Origin: GCA-2748575 sp965222725
GTDB taxonomy: Bacteria > Pseudomonadota > Gammaproteobacteria > Pseudomonadales > Ketobacteraceae
Direction: 5' to 3'
Assembly: GCA_965222725.1 (NCBI GenBank)
Contig: OZ244969.1
Span: 2,232,001-2,296,000 of the forward strand
DNA length: 64,000 nt
Shown here piece after piece: positions 50,616 to 60,154 of the stretch (positions are counted from its first letter, which is position 1; each line of letters begins with the position of its first letter). The notes below the pieces were generated by a model. That model ran no database searches, was not told the DNA's origin, and saw only the letters and a program-made list of their open reading frames with translations. The translations under genes and the position numbers were made by a program.

Positions 50616-52265
50616 ATGAGCCAAATGTCGCGAAATATGGATCAGGAAACCCCGCCAGCCCCCCAGCCCGCTCCGCCACCTCCCGCCAAAAAAGACCCGG
50701 GCCAAAAAGGTGGCCCGGGTAGAAAAGGTGGATTATTGCGCTCCACGGGGGTCGTGAGTGTCATGACCATGCTGTCCCGGGTGCTGGGGCTGGTGAGGGA
50801 TATCACTATCGCCAATCTTTTTGGTGCCGGCGCGGGGGCAGATGCCTTCTTTGTCGCCTTCAAGATCCCTAACTTTTTTAGACGCCTGTTTGCCGAAGGG
50901 GCCTTTAACCAGGCATTCGTACCGGTATTGAGTGAATACCGCACCACCCGCAGCCATGAAGAGGTGCAGGGGCTGGTGGCGGATACCGCAGGCTCTTTAG
51001 CGGGGGTTCTGCTGGTGCTGTCGCTGATCGTGGTGGCGGCGGCACCCTGGGTGGCTTACCTCTTTGCACCCGGTTTTGCCCAGGATACCGACAAATTCGC
51101 TCTTGCAGGCGATATGCTGCGTATCACCTTTCCCTACCTTTTCCTGATTTCCCTCACGGCGTTTGCCGGCAGCGTGCTGAACAGCTATGGCCGCTTTGCG
51201 GTGCCGGCGTTCACGCCCGTGCTGCTCAATGTCGTTATCATCAGTGCTGCCGTTCTGCTGGCGCCCACCATGGAGCGGCCTGTTATGGCCCTTGCCTGGG
51301 GCGTGATTCTGGCAGGGTTGATTCAGTTGCTGTTTCAGCTGCCCTTTCTGAAACAGATCAACCTGCTGATGCGGCCCCGCTGGGGCTGGCGCAGTGACGG
51401 TGTGGTACAGATCCGCCGGCTGATGTTGCCGGCCTTGTTCGGGGTGTCCGTGGGGCAGCTGAATCTGCTGCTGGATACCATCCTTGCATCTTTTCTGGAG
51501 GATGGCAGTGTCTCCTGGCTTTATTATTCCGACCGCCTGATGGAGCTGCCGCTGGGGGTGTTTGGCATTGCCATCGCCACCGTGATTCTGCCCAGCCTGT
51601 CCCGCAAGCATGCCAAGCAATCGGCGGACTCTTTTTCCGCCACCCTGGACTGGGCCGTGCGAATGGTGCTGCTGATCGGGGTGCCGGCGGCTTTTGCGCT
51701 CGCGGTGCTGGCAACGCCGCTGCTGATCACCCTGTTTCAGTACGGCGAATTCAGCGCCCGGGATGTGGAGAAGGCCACGCTCAGCCTGCAGGCCTACTCC
51801 TTCGGGCTGCTGGGCTTTATGCTGGTGAAGGTGCTGGCCCCCGGCTATTTCGCCCGGCAGGACACCAAAACCCCCGTCGCGATCGGCATCAAGGCCATGG
51901 TGGCCAATATGGTGCTCAATCTGATTCTGATATTTCCACTGGCCCATGCCGGGCTGGCTCTGGCCACGTCCCTGTCGGCCTTTGTGAATGCCAGCCTGCT
52001 GTTTATCGGGCTCAGAAAGGACGGTGTCTATCATAAAAGCCCGGGCTGGCTGCTGTTTTTGTTGCGACTGGCCCTGGCTAACGGCGCGCTGGTGGCGGTG
52101 ATGCTCTGGCTGTCGCCGGCGGCGGATATTTGGCTGGCCTGGAGCTGGCTGGAGCGTGCTTATCGCATGGCCATGCTGGTGGGGGCCGGTGTTACCGCCT
52201 ACTTTGCGGTGCTTTTCCTGGCCGGCTTGCGCAAACGCCACCTAATCGAGGGGCGAACTGGTTAA
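50616..52265 (+). CDS. murJ: Lipid II flippase MurJ
   Basis: 549 residues. A MATE-like protein with about 14 membrane segments; signature TMLSRVLGLVRDITIANLFGAG and FKIPNFFRRLFAEGAFNQAFVPVL. It moves lipid II across the inner membrane for peptidoglycan synthesis. About 35 residues at the N-terminus are a Pro/Gly/Lys-rich cytoplasmic extension. Several in-frame ATGs (50616, 50625, 50637) compete as start. ribF follows after 60 nt. Confidence 0.95.
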   Translation: MSQMSRNMDQETPPAPQPAPPPPAKKDPGQKGGPGRKGGLLRSTGVVSVMTMLSRVLGLVRDITIANLFGAGAGADAFFVAFKIPNFFRRLFAEGAFNQAFVPVLSEYRTTRSHEEVQGLVADTAGSLAGVLLVLSLIVVAAAPWVAYLFAPGFAQDTDKFALAGDMLRITFPYLFLISLTAFAGSVLNSYGRFAVPAFTPVLLNVVIISAAVLLAPTMERPVMALAWGVILAGLIQLLFQLPFLKQINLLMRPRWGWRSDGVVQIRRLMLPALFGVSVGQLNLLLDTILASFLEDGSVSWLYYSDRLMELPLGVFGIAIATVILPSLSRKHAKQSADSFSATLDWAVRMVLLIGVPAAFALAVLATPLLITLFQYGEFSARDVEKATLSLQAYSFGLLGFMLVKVLAPGYFARQDTKTPVAIGIKAMVANMVLNLILIFPLAHAGLALATSLSAFVNASLLFIGLRKDGVYHKSPGWLLFLLRLALANGALVAVMLWLSPAADIWLAWSWLERAYRMAMLVGAGVTAYFAVLFLAGLRKRHLIEGRTG

Positions 52266-52324
52266 ACAGGCTCCCGGTTTCCTATATAATCCCGGCTTTT
52301 GGCTGATTTGAGATCCCAGAATTT

Positions 52325-53263
52325 ATGGAGTTTATCCGCGGTTTACACAATATTCGCCCCCGGCACCGGGGCTGTGTGGCCACCATCGGTAATTTTGATG
52401 GGGTGCATCGCGGTCATCAGGCGATTATCAATCAGCTGCAGGCCAAGGCAAAAAGTCTGGGGTTGCCGTCGCTGGTGATGCTGTTCGAGCCTCAACCCAG
52501 GGAATTTTTTGTGCCGGATCAGGCGCCGTCCCGGCTGACTACCGCGCGGGAGAAATGTGAGCTCCTGAGAGCCCTGGGTGTGGACCGGGTGTTGCTGATC
52601 CGTTTTAACCGCACTTTCTGCAGCCAGAGTGCCCGCACCTTTTGTGAGGATGTGCTGCTGAACGGCCTGGGTGTGCAGCACCTGGTGGTGGGGGATGATT
52701 TTCGTTTTGGTAGCGACCGCGCCGGCGACTTTGCCTTTTTACAGGCGTTTGGCGGGGAAAACGGCTTTACCGTTGAGGATACCGAAACCCTGGCCATTGA
52801 TGGCGCCAGAGTGAGCAGTACCCGGGTGAGGGATGCGCTTCATGAGGGTGATTTTGCTGAAGCGGAGCATTTGCTGGGCAGACCTTACGGTATTTCTGGC
52901 AGGGTGGTGCATGGCGACAAAATTGGCCGGACTATCGGTGTGCCCACCGCTAATGTACTACTTAACCGGATCCGTTCGCCTCTGCATGGGGTGTATGCCG
53001 TTTCGGTGGAAGGTATCTCCGGGCAATTGTTGCCGGCGGTAGCCAATGTGGGGAACCGGCCCACGGTGAATGGCAGGGAGCTGCGGCTGGAAGCCCACGT
53101 TTTTGACTTCGATGGCAACATCTACGGGCGCAGGGTGCATGTACTGTTTCACCAGCATATTCGTGATGAGCAGAAGTTTTCCGGCATTGATGAGCTTAAG
53201 GAAAAAATCCAGCAGGATATAAACGCCGCCCGGAGTTACTTCGAACAGCAAAAGCATGTTTGA
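52325..53263 (+). CDS. ribF: Bifunctional riboflavin kinase/FAD synthetase RibF
   Basis: 312 residues. The N-terminal adenylyltransferase domain has TIGNFDGVHRGH and the C-terminal kinase domain has GRTIGVPTANV and NVGNRPTV. Makes FMN and FAD. The chain murJ-ribF-ileS-lspA-fkpB-ispH is the conserved order. Confidence 0.96.
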   Translation: MEFIRGLHNIRPRHRGCVATIGNFDGVHRGHQAIINQLQAKAKSLGLPSLVMLFEPQPREFFVPDQAPSRLTTAREKCELLRALGVDRVLLIRFNRTFCSQSARTFCEDVLLNGLGVQHLVVGDDFRFGSDRAGDFAFLQAFGGENGFTVEDTETLAIDGARVSSTRVRDALHEGDFAEAEHLLGRPYGISGRVVHGDKIGRTIGVPTANVLLNRIRSPLHGVYAVSVEGISGQLLPAVANVGNRPTVNGRELRLEAHVFDFDGNIYGRRVHVLFHQHIRDEQKFSGIDELKEKIQQDINAARSYFEQQKHV

Positions 53264-53408
53264 ATAGTCGGATAGATACCTCCTCTTTCTGTCAGCAGCC
53301 TTTTTCATCGCAATCACGGTGGCAAGCTGCAGTTGTCAGAATCGGGCGGTATTCTGTCGATAGCCATTCAAGCGCTTGCGTGGAGCCAACCTCCAAAGCG
53401 GCGACAAC

Positions 53409-53497
53409 TTTTTTAAGTAGAGACAGCTTGTTTAGTAAAGAAACCTTTTTAGTAAAGATACCTCCAAGAAGAGAAACCATTTTTAAGTAGAGAGACC
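53409..53497. repeat. Degenerate repeats in the ileS leader
   Basis: Copies of a motif near TTTTTAAGTAGAGA (53409-53423 and 53480-53493) alternate with TTTAGTAAAGAAACC and TTTTTAGTAAAGATACC (53431-53462). Four to five units of about 17 nt lie between ribF and ileS. The last unit overlaps the ileS ribosome binding site. Confidence 0.55.
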
Positions 53498-56305
53498 ATG
53501 GCCGATTACAAACACACGCTCAATTTGCCGGAAACCGCCTTTCCCATGCGCGGCAACCTGGCCCAGCGCGAGCCGGAAATGCTCAAACAGTGGCAACAGA
53601 ACAAGCTCTACAGCAAGATTCAGCAGGCCACCGCCGGGCGTGATCCTTTTATTCTTCATGATGGCCCTCCCTACGCCAACGGCGATATTCATATTGGTCA
53701 TGCCGTCAATAAAATCCTCAAAGACATTATTGTTAAGTCCAAGCGCCTTAACGGTTTTCATGCGCCCTATGTGCCGGGTTGGGATTGCCATGGCTTGCCC
53801 ATTGAACACAACGTGGAAAAGAAAATCGGCAAGGCCGGCGTCAAGGTTCCCTACAAGGAATTCCGTAACAAGTGCCGGGAGTATGCCCGCAAACAGGTGG
53901 ATGGCCAGCGTCAGGATTTTATTCGTCTGGGAGTGTTTGGTGATTGGGAAAATCCCTACCTGACCATGGATTTCAAATTCGAGGCGGACATCATTCGCTC
54001 TTTGAGTCAGATCGTTGCCAACGGTCATCTGGTAAAAGGCTTCAAGCCGGTTTACTGGAGTGTGGTGGGTGGTTCGGCCTTGGCAGAAGCCGAGGTGGAA
54101 TACCAGGATAAAACCTCTACCCAGGTGGATGTGCGTTTTGCAGTACTGGAGCGAGATCCTTTTCTGCAGATGTTTGATGTGGATGAAAAACTGCCCATCT
54201 CCGTCGTGATCTGGACCACCACACCCTGGACCCTGCCGGCCAACCAGGCGGTGGCGCTGCATGAAGATCTGTCCTACAGCCTGGTGAAATTGGATTGCGG
54301 CCAGGGGGATGAACTGATTCTGCTGGCATCGGATCTGATTGAATCAGTGACCCAGCGTTACGGCGTGGACCATTACGAAGTACTGGGCCATGTCAAAGGT
54401 GCGCGCCTGGAAAAAACCTTGCTGCAGCATCCATTCTACGATCGTCAGGTGGCCATTGTGATGGGTGATCATGTCACCACCGAAGCCGGTACCGGTGCGG
54501 TGCACATTGCACCGGATCACGGGGTGGATGACTTTAATGTGGGTCGTAAGTACAACATCGGCACGCTGAATTATGTGCAGGCGGATGGCACCTATAGTGC
54601 TGAAACACCCCTGTTTGCCGGCGAGCATGTTTACAAGGTGGAAGAAAAAATCCTGGCGGTGCTGGACGACAATGACCGGCTGATCCGCCAGGCCAAGTTG
54701 CATCACAGCTATCCTCATTGCTGGCGTACCAAAACGCCTCTGATCTACCGTGCCACACCCCAGTGGTTTGTGAGCATGAATGAAAAAGGCCTGCTGGATC
54801 AGTGCAAGGCGGAAGTGGAAAAAGTGCAGTGGTTGCCGGAGTGGGGTAAAAACCGTATCGACGGCATGCTGGCCCAGAGTCCTGACTGGTGTATTTCCCG
54901 GCAGCGCACCTGGGGTGTGCCGATCACACTCTTTATTCATAAAGACACCCAGGCCCTGCACCCGGACACCACTGAGCTGATGGAGAAAGTGGCTCAATTG
55001 GTGGAGCAGGACGGGATGGATGCCTGGTTTGATCTGGATGCCAAAACCTTGCTGGGCGATGAGGCTGATCAGTACGAAAAGGTGACCGATACGCTGGATG
55101 TCTGGTTTGATTCCGGCGTTACCCACTATGCGGTGCTGGATCAGCGTGAAGGTTTGCACGTGCCAGCCGATCTGTATCTTGAAGGTTCGGATCAGCATCG
55201 TGGCTGGTTCCAGTCGTCCCTGAAAACCAGCGTGGCCATCCGCAATGCGGCACCTTATAAAACCGTACTCACTCATGGCTTTACCGTGGACCAGCACGGC
55301 AAGAAAATGTCCAAGTCCCTGGGTAATGTGGTGTCACCGCAAAAGGTCATGAAAAGCCTGGGCGCGGATATTATCCGCCTGTGGGTTGCTGCCACAGACT
55401 ATCGTGGCGAGATGACGGTATCCGATGAAATTCTGAAACGTACGGCGGATTCTTATCGTCGCATTCGCAATACTTCCCGTTTTCTGCTGGCCAACCTGGC
55501 CGGTTTTGATCCGGCAAAACATCTGGTGCCTTTGCAGGATATGGTGGCACTGGATCGCTGGGCTGTGCATAAAGCGGCAACGGTACAACAGGAAATCATC
55601 GCCAATTATGAGAAGTATCAGTTCCATACCATCTATCAGAAAATTCATAACTTCTGTGCGGTGGATATGGGTGCCTTCTATCTGGACGTGATCAAGGACC
55701 GCCAGTACACAGCGGCAACGGAAGGTCATGCCCGGCGCTCGGCACAATCGGCGCTGTATCATATTACCGAGGCGCTGGTGCGCTGGATGTCGCCCATTCT
55801 GAGTTTTACCGCCGACGAAATCTGGCCGGCCATTCCCGGTGAGCGTGGCGAGTCGGTATTTCTGGAAACCTGGTATGAGCAGCTTCAGCCGTTTGAAGGT
55901 AATGAAGAACTGAATGATCAGTACTGGCAGCAGATCCTGGAAATCAAAACCGCAGTGAACAAGCAGATTGAAGTGGCCCGCAAGGAACGCAATCTGAAAG
56001 CTTCACTGGATACGGAAGTGGATCTGTATTGCAGTGGCGATATCAAAGCAAATCTTGATCGGTTAGGCCATGAAGCACGTTTTGTGTTTATCACTTCCGA
56101 GGTCAGAGTTCACGAAATGGCAGATAAAGGTGAAGCGACCGATCTGGATGGTCTTCGAGTTCAGGTATCCGCCAGCGAGCATGCCAAGTGCGTGCGTTGC
56201 TGGCACCACCGCCCTGAAGTTGGCAGCATCGCCGAGCATCCTGAGCTGTGTCAGCGCTGTGTGGATAATGTAGATGGAGAGGGTGAGATCCGGCAGTTTG
56301 CCTGA
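53498..56305 (+). CDS. ileS: Isoleucyl-tRNA synthetase
   Basis: 935 residues. Class I synthetase: HIGH-type motif in YANGDIHIGH, the editing domain with TTTPWTLPANQA, KMSKS in HGKKMSKSLGNV and a C-terminal zinc finger CVRCW ... CQRC. The start ATG 53498 has AGAGAGA 3-9 nt upstream. The preceding leader has short degenerate repeats. Confidence 0.98.
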   Translation: MADYKHTLNLPETAFPMRGNLAQREPEMLKQWQQNKLYSKIQQATAGRDPFILHDGPPYANGDIHIGHAVNKILKDIIVKSKRLNGFHAPYVPGWDCHGLPIEHNVEKKIGKAGVKVPYKEFRNKCREYARKQVDGQRQDFIRLGVFGDWENPYLTMDFKFEADIIRSLSQIVANGHLVKGFKPVYWSVVGGSALAEAEVEYQDKTSTQVDVRFAVLERDPFLQMFDVDEKLPISVVIWTTTPWTLPANQAVALHEDLSYSLVKLDCGQGDELILLASDLIESVTQRYGVDHYEVLGHVKGARLEKTLLQHPFYDRQVAIVMGDHVTTEAGTGAVHIAPDHGVDDFNVGRKYNIGTLNYVQADGTYSAETPLFAGEHVYKVEEKILAVLDDNDRLIRQAKLHHSYPHCWRTKTPLIYRATPQWFVSMNEKGLLDQCKAEVEKVQWLPEWGKNRIDGMLAQSPDWCISRQRTWGVPITLFIHKDTQALHPDTTELMEKVAQLVEQDGMDAWFDLDAKTLLGDEADQYEKVTDTLDVWFDSGVTHYAVLDQREGLHVPADLYLEGSDQHRGWFQSSLKTSVAIRNAAPYKTVLTHGFTVDQHGKKMSKSLGNVVSPQKVMKSLGADIIRLWVAATDYRGEMTVSDEILKRTADSYRRIRNTSRFLLANLAGFDPAKHLVPLQDMVALDRWAVHKAATVQQEIIANYEKYQFHTIYQKIHNFCAVDMGAFYLDVIKDRQYTAATEGHARRSAQSALYHITEALVRWMSPILSFTADEIWPAIPGERGESVFLETWYEQLQPFEGNEELNDQYWQQILEIKTAVNKQIEVARKERNLKASLDTEVDLYCSGDIKANLDRLGHEARFVFITSEVRVHEMADKGEATDLDGLRVQVSASEHAKCVRCWHHRPEVGSIAEHPELCQRCVDNVDGEGEIRQFA

Positions 56306-56326
56306 TCGGTTTCCCGGGTAGTTTTT

Positions 56327-56911
56327 ATGAGCAAGAAAAAGCAGAAAGCAGGAAAGCCGGCAGCGGCGACCAATACGGCAGGCACTTCGCCTGCCATTGA
56401 AAACGGCCAGGCTGATGAGCCGGTGGGTATGCTCCACTGGTTGTGGTTATCGGTGATTGTGATAGTGCTGGATTACATTACCAAGCTGATCACGATCAAA
56501 ACCATGACACTGCATGAGCGGATTGAAATCCTGCCGTTTTTTAATTACACCCGTGCTCATAATACCGGCGCTGCTTTTAGCTTTCTGGCGAATGCCGACG
56601 GTTGGCAACGCTGGTTTTTTGCAGCCATATCTATTGGTGTCAGCACGGCGTTGGTGGTGTGGCTGAAAAAAACACCCAAGTCTGATCGTTGGATGGCCTG
56701 CTGTCTGGCCCTGATTGTGGGCGGCGCGCTGGGAAACCTATATGACAGATTGGTCTATGGGTATGTGGTGGATTTCCTCGACTTCCATGGCAGCCTGTTC
56801 AAGATGGTGTTAGGTTATAGTCATTTCCCCGCGTTTAATGTGGCGGATATTGCCATCAGTGTGGGTGCATTCATGATGGCTGTTGACGTTATTCGTAATC
56901 CCAAAAAGTAA
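56327..56911 (+). CDS. lspA: Lipoprotein signal peptidase LspA
   Basis: 194 residues, with a 35-residue Lys/Ala-rich N-terminal extension before the usual 160-residue core. The catalytic aspartates are in NLYDRLVYGYVVDFLDF and FNVADIAIS. Four membrane segments. It cleaves the signal peptides of lipoproteins, giving mature lipidated proteins. 21 nt after ileS. Confidence 0.95.
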   Translation: MSKKKQKAGKPAAATNTAGTSPAIENGQADEPVGMLHWLWLSVIVIVLDYITKLITIKTMTLHERIEILPFFNYTRAHNTGAAFSFLANADGWQRWFFAAISIGVSTALVVWLKKTPKSDRWMACCLALIVGGALGNLYDRLVYGYVVDFLDFHGSLFKMVLGYSHFPAFNVADIAISVGAFMMAVDVIRNPKK

Positions 56912-56938
56912 TGCCGGTTAACACGAGCGAAACGATGT

Positions 56939-57421
56939 ATGAATGATGAGGTTGTAACAATCGGACAGGGTACCCGGGTAACCCTGCACTTTTCTGTTTC
57001 GCTGCTGGATGGTTCCGTGGTGGATTCCACCAAAGACAAATCACCGGCCACTTTCACTGTGGGTGACGGCAACTTGCTGCCCGGGTTTGAGCAATCCCTT
57101 TTTGGTTTGCGTGCAGGAGACAGGCGCTCCATTTTTTTACAGGCGGAACAGGCCTTTGGTGAGCGTAACGACAAGAACATTCAGCGGATGCCGCTGGACC
57201 GGTTCAGCGACATGGATCTTGAGCCGGGCGTGGTGGTGTCATTTGCTGACCCCGGTGGCGGAGAGCTGCCAGGGGTGGTTAAAGAAATAGGCGACAACTA
57301 CATCCTGGTGGATTTTAATCATCCGCTGGCGGGTAAAGATCTGAACTTTGATGTTGAGATTATCAATATAGTGGATGCCGGCGCCCAGGCAGTACAGCTA
57401 CAAAGCGGAGGACAATCCTGA
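56939..57421 (+). CDS. fkpB: FKBP-type peptidyl-prolyl isomerase FkpB (SlpA)
   Basis: 160 residues. SlyD-like FKBP with the chaperone insert: VTLHFSVSLLDGSVVDST, GLRAGDRRSIFL, then FADPGG..LPGVV. Folding catalyst of the cytoplasm. Its stop overlaps the ispH start by 1 nt. Confidence 0.93.
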   Translation: MNDEVVTIGQGTRVTLHFSVSLLDGSVVDSTKDKSPATFTVGDGNLLPGFEQSLFGLRAGDRRSIFLQAEQAFGERNDKNIQRMPLDRFSDMDLEPGVVVSFADPGGGELPGVVKEIGDNYILVDFNHPLAGKDLNFDVEIINIVDAGAQAVQLQSGGQS

Positions 57422-58353
57422 TGGAAATTAAAATGGCTAACCCACGCGGTTTTTGCGCGGGCGTGGATCGCGCCATTGCCATTGTCAATCGCGCGCTGGA
57501 CGTGTTCGGTGCTCCTATTTATGTGCGCCATGAAGTGGTGCATAACAAGTTTGTTGTGGACGGCTTACGCGATCGCGGCGCAGTCTTTGTGGACGAGCTG
57601 CACGAAGTGCCGGACGATGCCATTGTGATTTTCAGTGCCCACGGTGTTTCCAAGCAGGTGCAGAATGAAGCACAGAACCGTGGCCTGAAAGTATTTGATG
57701 CCACCTGCCCACTGGTGACCAAGGTGCATATGGAAGTGATGAAATATTCCCGGGAAGGCCGGGAATGTATTCTGATCGGCCACCATGGCCATCCGGAAGT
57801 GGAAGGTACCATGGGGCAATATGACGACAGTTTTGGTGGCAGCATTTACCTGGTGGAAGACACCAGCGACGTGGAAAAGCTGGAAGTCAGAAACCCCGAT
57901 CAACTGGCTTACGTGACGCAAACCACGCTGTCGGTTGACGACACCGCCGTGGTGATAGACGCCCTGCGTGAAAAATTTCCCCAGATTCAGGGGCCACGCA
58001 AAGATGATATCTGTTACGCCACCCAGAATCGTCAGGACGCGGTTAAAACCCTGGCGCTGGAAACCGACGCCGTGTTTGTGGTGGGTTCTCCCAACAGCTC
58101 CAATTCCAATCGCCTGCGGGAACTGGCGGAGCGTTGTGGCGCCAAAGCGTATCTGGTGGATCATCCGGACCAGTTGGACAAGCTGGTGCTGGAAGGCGTG
58201 CGTTCCATCGGCGTCACCGCCGGTGCGTCTGCACCGGAAGAGCTGGTGCATCAGGTCGTGGACCGGTTACGGGAGTGGGGTGGATTACAACCCAATGAGT
58301 TATCCGGGCGTGAAGAGAATATCGTGTTTTCCATGCCGAAAGAATTGCGGTGA
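57421..58353 (+). CDS. ispH: 4-hydroxy-3-methylbut-2-enyl diphosphate reductase IspH
   Basis: 310 residues. Last enzyme of the MEP isoprenoid pathway. The three cluster cysteines are in GFCAGVDRA (C12), DATCPLVTKVH and ICYATQNRQ; E and H active-site residues in HHGHPEVEG are also present. End of the housekeeping operon, before a terminator. Confidence 0.97.
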   Translation: MEIKMANPRGFCAGVDRAIAIVNRALDVFGAPIYVRHEVVHNKFVVDGLRDRGAVFVDELHEVPDDAIVIFSAHGVSKQVQNEAQNRGLKVFDATCPLVTKVHMEVMKYSREGRECILIGHHGHPEVEGTMGQYDDSFGGSIYLVEDTSDVEKLEVRNPDQLAYVTQTTLSVDDTAVVIDALREKFPQIQGPRKDDICYATQNRQDAVKTLALETDAVFVVGSPNSSNSNRLRELAERCGAKAYLVDHPDQLDKLVLEGVRSIGVTAGASAPEELVHQVVDRLREWGGLQPNELSGREENIVFSMPKELR

Positions 58354-58406
58354 TTTGTCTGGCTGATCTGCTCACAAGCGCCGTTTACCCCTAAATCGAT
58401 TGCTGT

Positions 58407-58441
58407 GCCGGCCGGGATTGTTTATCCTCGTCGGCGTTTTT
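58407..58441 (+). terminator. Terminator after ispH
   Basis: 12-position stem from GCCGGCCGGGAT to ATCCTCGTCGGC, with two G-T pairs and one mismatch, loop TGTTT, then TTTTT. Confidence 0.65.
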
Positions 58442-58456
58442 GTATTTACAGGCGCC

Positions 58457-58485
58457 TTCAGGTTATTTCGGAAAAAACCTTATAA
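58457..58485 (+). promoter_or_regulatory. Possible sigma-70 promoter of the minor pilin cluster
   Basis: TTCAGG and TTATAA with a 17-nt spacer, 48 nt before the pilE-type gene. A weak match, given as a candidate only. In Pseudomonas this cluster is controlled by the AlgR regulator, and an AlgR box was not recognised here. Confidence 0.3.
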
Positions 58486-58533
58486 AGCAGTCAGTGATGG
58501 CGATTATGGATAAGCACATGGGTAGCTGAGTAC

Positions 58534-58950
58534 ATGGGACGCAGAGCAGGGCAAAATCTTATTCATCGCAAAAGCGATGGTTTTACGCTGACAGAATTGA
58601 TGATTGTTCTGGCAATCGTTGCGATTCTTGCTGCCATCGGTTACCCCACCTACACATCACAGGTCAGAGATACCAATCGCCAGATTGCGGTTGGTGAGAT
58701 TCTGGATCTGGCAGCTCACCTTGAAAGGGTAAAAGCGCAACGCTTCAGTTTTCCGGTTCAGGATGAAACCGTTAAAACCATAGAAAACCGCTATAACATC
58801 AACCTGGAATCCACCGCGTCCACTTATACCATTACCGGTGTCCCCATCGGAGGCCAGGTGGGTGACAAGTGCGGTACACTCACCTACGATAATGAATCCA
58901 CCTGGACTGTCAGCACTGCCGAAGCTGTATCAAACTGCGTTCGCCACTGA
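58534..58950 (+). CDS. pilE: PilE-type minor pilin
   Basis: 138 residues. Prepilin leader ending in G16, cleaved before FTLTELMIVLAIVAILAAI, with the conserved glutamate at +5. The N-terminal helix is followed by a beta domain and a C-terminal disulfide pair (DKCGTL and SNC). Minor pilins prime assembly of the type IV pilus. It is the first gene of the cluster here, whereas in P. aeruginosa pilE is last. Confidence 0.85.
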   Translation: MGRRAGQNLIHRKSDGFTLTELMIVLAIVAILAAIGYPTYTSQVRDTNRQIAVGEILDLAAHLERVKAQRFSFPVQDETVKTIENRYNINLESTASTYTITGVPIGGQVGDKCGTLTYDNESTWTVSTAEAVSNCVRH

Positions 58951-59096
58951 TCCCGTCCGCTAATCGAGCATAAACGTCCGCCTGTCTTGCTGGTACTTCC
59001 CCCTTTCGGCTGATATCTATACCATTAAAGTATTAAAAATCAAAAATTGATCACTATTTAACCTAAACGTTGTTTTTTAATCTTAGGGACTGAGAC

Positions 59097-59567
59097 ATGC
59101 AGCGGCATAAAAGCTCCGGCTTCACTATGGTGGAGCTGCTCGTTACGCTCGTTATAGCAGCAATTTCATTGACACTTGGCGTTCCCTCCTTTGTAAGCTT
59201 TGTCAATAAAAACGAACTTTCGTCTGTCAGCTCCGAGCTGGTCAGCACCCTTCAGGACGCCCGTGAAAGGGCAGTGAGTTCGAGTCTGTCAGTGACCATT
59301 GATCAGCAAACAGATGGTATTACCTGCACCTATCTGGATGGAGGCAGCACCGAGAATTGCGACGGGCTGGATTTAAGCGGCTCTGACATTTCGATTGCGG
59401 CTGCGACGGGTGACTACTCAGATGCCAACACCATTATCTTTGACAGTGCCGGACTGGCAAACGGCGATTACCGTTTGCTGATAAGTCATGCCGATGTTTC
59501 CACCCATGAATTTGAAATCCGCATTCTTAATTCCGGAAGAATCTCAGTTAAGCAACGAACGCCATAA
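59097..59567 (+). CDS. GspH/FimT-family minor pseudopilin (FimT/FimU type)
   Basis: 156 residues. Leader MQRHKSSG cut before FTMVELLVTLVIAAISLTLG, then a GspH-like beta domain (SSELVSTLQDARERAVSSSLSVTI). It corresponds to fimT/fimU in the Pseudomonas cluster, and the two cannot be told apart from sequence alone. A 146-nt gap from pilE contains no clear terminator. Followed 11 nt later by pilV. Confidence 0.85.
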   Translation: MQRHKSSGFTMVELLVTLVIAAISLTLGVPSFVSFVNKNELSSVSSELVSTLQDARERAVSSSLSVTIDQQTDGITCTYLDGGSTENCDGLDLSGSDISIAAATGDYSDANTIIFDSAGLANGDYRLLISHADVSTHEFEIRILNSGRISVKQRTP

Positions 59568-59578
59568 ACAGGTAGAAA

Positions 59579-60154
59579 ATGATGCAAGGAAGAGTCGTAT
59601 TCAAATGCCCCTCGCGTAGCGTCAACGGCTTCTCGTTAATCGAGGTGCTGGTGGCACTGTTAGTGCTTGGTGTCGGTGTGATGGGGTTTATTGCCCTGCA
59701 ATTACGCTCGGTAGAAACCACCTCAGTGACCTATTCGCGCACACAGGCAATGGCCGTTGCGCGGGATATTATTGAGCGGATCAATATCAATCCCACCGCA
59801 TGGCCTGATGAGTATGATGATACTGGCACCCGCTGGACTCAGGAGCTGGTTGCGCCGGATACCTGTATCGGGCCGGGTGACGGCTGTTCAGAGCAGGAGC
59901 TGGCCAGCATGGATGTGTATGAAGTGCGGGCAGTGGTTCGCGATATGCTGTTCAACGGTAAAGTGGAAGTGGAAGCCAAATGCAATGACCAGCAGGTTGC
60001 CTGTGTGAAAGTAGCCTGGGACGAAACCACACTGGCTGACTGTGATCCTGACGATGTCAGTGCCCAGGGTGCAGGAGCGAATGGCAACTGCATCATAGTG
60101 GAGTTCTGGCCGCAGCGCGCGCAGCTGGCGCAACTGGAGGAGGAAAACGGATGA
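59579..60154 (+). CDS. pilV: Type IV pilus minor pilin PilV
   Basis: 191 residues. Leader ends at SVNG, then FSLIEVLVALLVLGVGVMGFIALQLRS (quoted in part). The later part has paired cysteines (DTCIGPGDGCSEQ, and CNDQQVACVKV). PilV joins PilW and PilX at the pilus tip. The start ATG 59579 or 59582; the stop overlaps pilW by 4 nt. Confidence 0.9.
   Translation: MMQGRVVFKCPSRSVNGFSLIEVLVALLVLGVGVMGFIALQLRSVETTSVTYSRTQAMAVARDIIERININPTAWPDEYDDTGTRWTQELVAPDTCIGPGDGCSEQELASMDVYEVRAVVRDMLFNGKVEVEAKCNDQQVACVKVAWDETTLADCDPDDVSAQGAGANGNCIIVEFWPQRAQLAQLEEENG

Noticed and set aside
53409..53497. T-box riboswitch before ileS
   Set aside because: T-boxes are mainly a Gram-positive feature; no T-box sequence or specifier stem was recognised, and the sequence is a set of short repeats.
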